64,000 bases of DNA. It comes from Moritella marina ATCC 15381 (GTDB taxonomy: Bacteria; Pseudomonadota; Gammaproteobacteria; Enterobacterales; Moritellaceae). The notes under the pieces were generated by a model. It worked only from the letters and a program-made list of their open reading frames with translations. It made no database searches and was not told the DNA's origin. The stretch spans positions 1,550,001-1,614,000 of the forward strand of contig NZ_CP044399.1 of the NCBI RefSeq assembly GCF_008931805.1. The letters are read 5' to 3'. The position numbers and the translations under genes were made by a program. How positions within the stretch are numbered: position 1 is the stretch's first letter; every line of letters starts with the position of its first letter. Of the stretch, positions 62,727 through 64,000 are shown piece by piece.

Positions 62727-64000
62727 TAATATGCTCCTTCAATAACTACTTTTTGTGGTTTGTTCACCGTCATGATGAGGTTATATACCATCACTAACAT
62801 ACCCAAGATAAACAGCGCCCCGCCAATTGCACGTCCGAGCATATAAGGTTCCATAAATCGTAAAATATCAACAAACGAATAAGTCAGAGAACCAGACTCA
62901 GTGAGGCTTAACGATTTAACACCTTGACCTATACCCCCTATCCACAGGGAGACTATGTAGAACAGTACGCCTATGTGAGCGAGTACAAAATGCACCTTAA
63001 CTAAGCCATATGAGTAGAGTTCTTTTTTGTATAGCTTAGGAATGAAATAGTAGAAGGTTGCTATACACGTCATGCCAACCCAACCTAACGCCCCAGAGTG
63101 AACGTGTCCGATAACCCAACTGGTATTGTGAGCTATCATATTGAACCATCTGATAGCCATAAGAGGCCCTTCAAACGTTGCTAATGCGTAATAGGCAATT
63201 GACGATAAGAAAAACCAGACAACGGGATTTGTTTTCAATTCTTCTTTATTGGAAGTACACGTCATCCAAGCGTTAAATGCGCCAGCCCATGACGGGATCC
63301 ATAATAAAATAGACATCACTACGCCAATATTTTGAATCCAAGATGGAACGGATGTAAAGAGTAAATGGTGTGTACCAGCCCAAGTATAAAAGCCGATTAG
63401 ACCCCAAAAAGTAATTAAAGACAGTCGATATGAATAAATGGGTCTATTAACTAACTTGGGAATGAAATAGTAGTTGGTACCTACAAAGCCAGCTGTCAAT
63501 AAGAAGCCAACTGCATTATGTCCCCACCACCACTGTACAAGCGCATCACTCGCACCAGAAAATATTGAATAACCTTTAAATGCATACACGGGAATGGCTA
63601 AATTGTTTATCAAGTAAATTAAGCCGATAACAATAATGACACCGCCACTGAACCAGTTTGAAACAAATATATGCTTTGTTTTTCTTTTCGCTAGCGTTCC
63701 AAAAAAGATATATCCAAACGTTAACCAGAGAACCACAATAGCGATATCAATTGGCCACTCAAATTCAGCGTATTCTTTGGTTGATGTATACCCTAAAGCG
63801 ATTGAGATAAGGCCGATTACCAATGTTATCTGCCAACCCCAGAACAAGAACCACGATAAACCTTTGGATACTAGATTCACGACTGATGTTTTTGCCACTA
63901 TGTATAACGACAGACCGATAATAAAGTTACAAACCAACCCAAAAATGATGGCGTTAGTATGCAAGGGTCTTATTTTCCCGAAATTTATATACTCATTAGC
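62726..64000 (-). CDS. ccoN: cbb3 oxidase catalytic subunit CcoN, partial
   Basis: The frame is open to the right edge (reading INFGKIRPLHTNAIIFGLV), so the N-terminal part lies outside the window. Present are the heme and copper ligands and motifs of CcoN: RPLHTNAIIF, WWWGHNAVGFLLTAGFVGTN here near residue 145, THHLLFTSVPSW, ATFEGP with the preceding Tyr and GHVHSGALGW. CcoN reduces oxygen with high affinity and pumps protons. It is the first gene of the ccoN-ccoO-ccoP-sorA-sorB-like cluster. Confidence 0.9.
   Translation of the reverse strand, partial: ANEYINFGKIRPLHTNAIIFGLVCNFIIGLSLYIVAKTSVVNLVSKGLSWFLFWGWQITLVIGLISIALGYTSTKEYAEFEWPIDIAIVVLWLTFGYIFFGTLAKRKTKHIFVSNWFSGGVIIVIGLIYLINNLAIPVYAFKGYSIFSGASDALVQWWWGHNAVGFLLTAGFVGTNYYFIPKLVNRPIYSYRLSLITFWGLIGFYTWAGTHHLLFTSVPSWIQNIGVVMSILLWIPSWAGAFNAWMTCTSNKEELKTNPVVWFFLSSIAYYALATFEGPLMAIRWFNMIAHNTSWVIGHVHSGALGWVGMTCIATFYYFIPKLYKKELYSYGLVKVHFVLAHIGVLFYIVSLWIGGIGQGVKSLSLTESGSLTYSFVDILRFMEPYMLGRAIGGALFILGMLVMVYNLIMTVNKPQKVVIEGAY

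Noticed and set aside
1-64000. CRISPR arrays, tRNA, rRNA and insertion sequences
   Set aside because: No regularly spaced repeats, tRNA-like cloverleaf, rRNA stretch or complete transposase was recognised by eye.

Overview
The window is an AT-rich piece of a marine gammaproteobacterial chromosome. The gene set fits a cold-adapted Moritella/Shewanella/Vibrio-type organism: fabA beside a Lon-like protease, an adenine riboswitch before a deaminase, DUF3081 and TIGR02450 proteins, a GlyGly-CTERM protease, a Braun lipoprotein and bufferin genes. Moritella is my best guess; it is an inference and no rRNA or tRNA is present to confirm it.

Positions 1-10905 are the 3' part of a contractile-tail (P2-like) module, all on the + strand: tail tube (cut by the window edge), an L,D-transpeptidase-like protein, a tail-assembly chaperone with an apparent -1 frameshift extension, tape measure, DUF2590, baseplate J and I, fibre proteins, a baseplate hub in two overlapping ORFs, and the spike. 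No head, lysis or integrase gene is visible beside it, so a prophage end and a tailocin are both possible. A gene-free strip with a long direct repeat leads to fabA.

Positions 11400-26400 are mostly housekeeping and envelope genes: fabA with a FabR-type operator, a Lon-like protease, DUF2058, a Tim44-like protein, a secreted trypsin-like protease, an L,D-transpeptidase facing lpp, a PilZ protein and a c-di-GMP phosphodiesterase, a SIMPL protein, two tandem lyase-like lipoproteins (probable PL14), a bestrophin and an EamA transporter.

Positions 26400-35300 are more plastic. They hold a ribbon-helix-helix gene, a Cre-like tyrosine recombinase behind a LexA-type box, an inverted-repeat element, an adenine riboswitch controlling an adenine deaminase, an alanine/sodium symporter, and a TetR/Old Yellow Enzyme pair that has lost both 5' ends in one apparent deletion. 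Positions 35300-38600 carry a bufferin-type copper-chelating RiPP operon (YHS protein, DUF2282 precursor, DUF692 and DUF2063 maturation proteins, DoxX) with a divergent AraC regulator.

Positions 38900-51700 hold a chemoreceptor, small conserved proteins, a DEAD-box helicase, a HIT protein, an MFS/LysR pair, the Slt transglycosylase, a SoxR-controlled MFS exporter and a Spy-like protein. The gene-poor stretch 51700-53340 contains a very good XerC/XerD dif site, an inverted second dif-like site about 100 bp away, and two copies of the inverted-repeat element found beside the recombinase; it may be the replication terminus. After it come a large FG-GAP lipoprotein interrupted at CCC TGA, TehB, an antitoxin-like regulator with a toxin remnant, and a lone phage holin. 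The window ends in a minus-strand cluster coding for a cbb3-type oxidase (ccoN, ccoO and a four-heme ccoP) followed by a SorAB-type sulfite dehydrogenase, which together look like a sulfite-to-oxygen electron chain.
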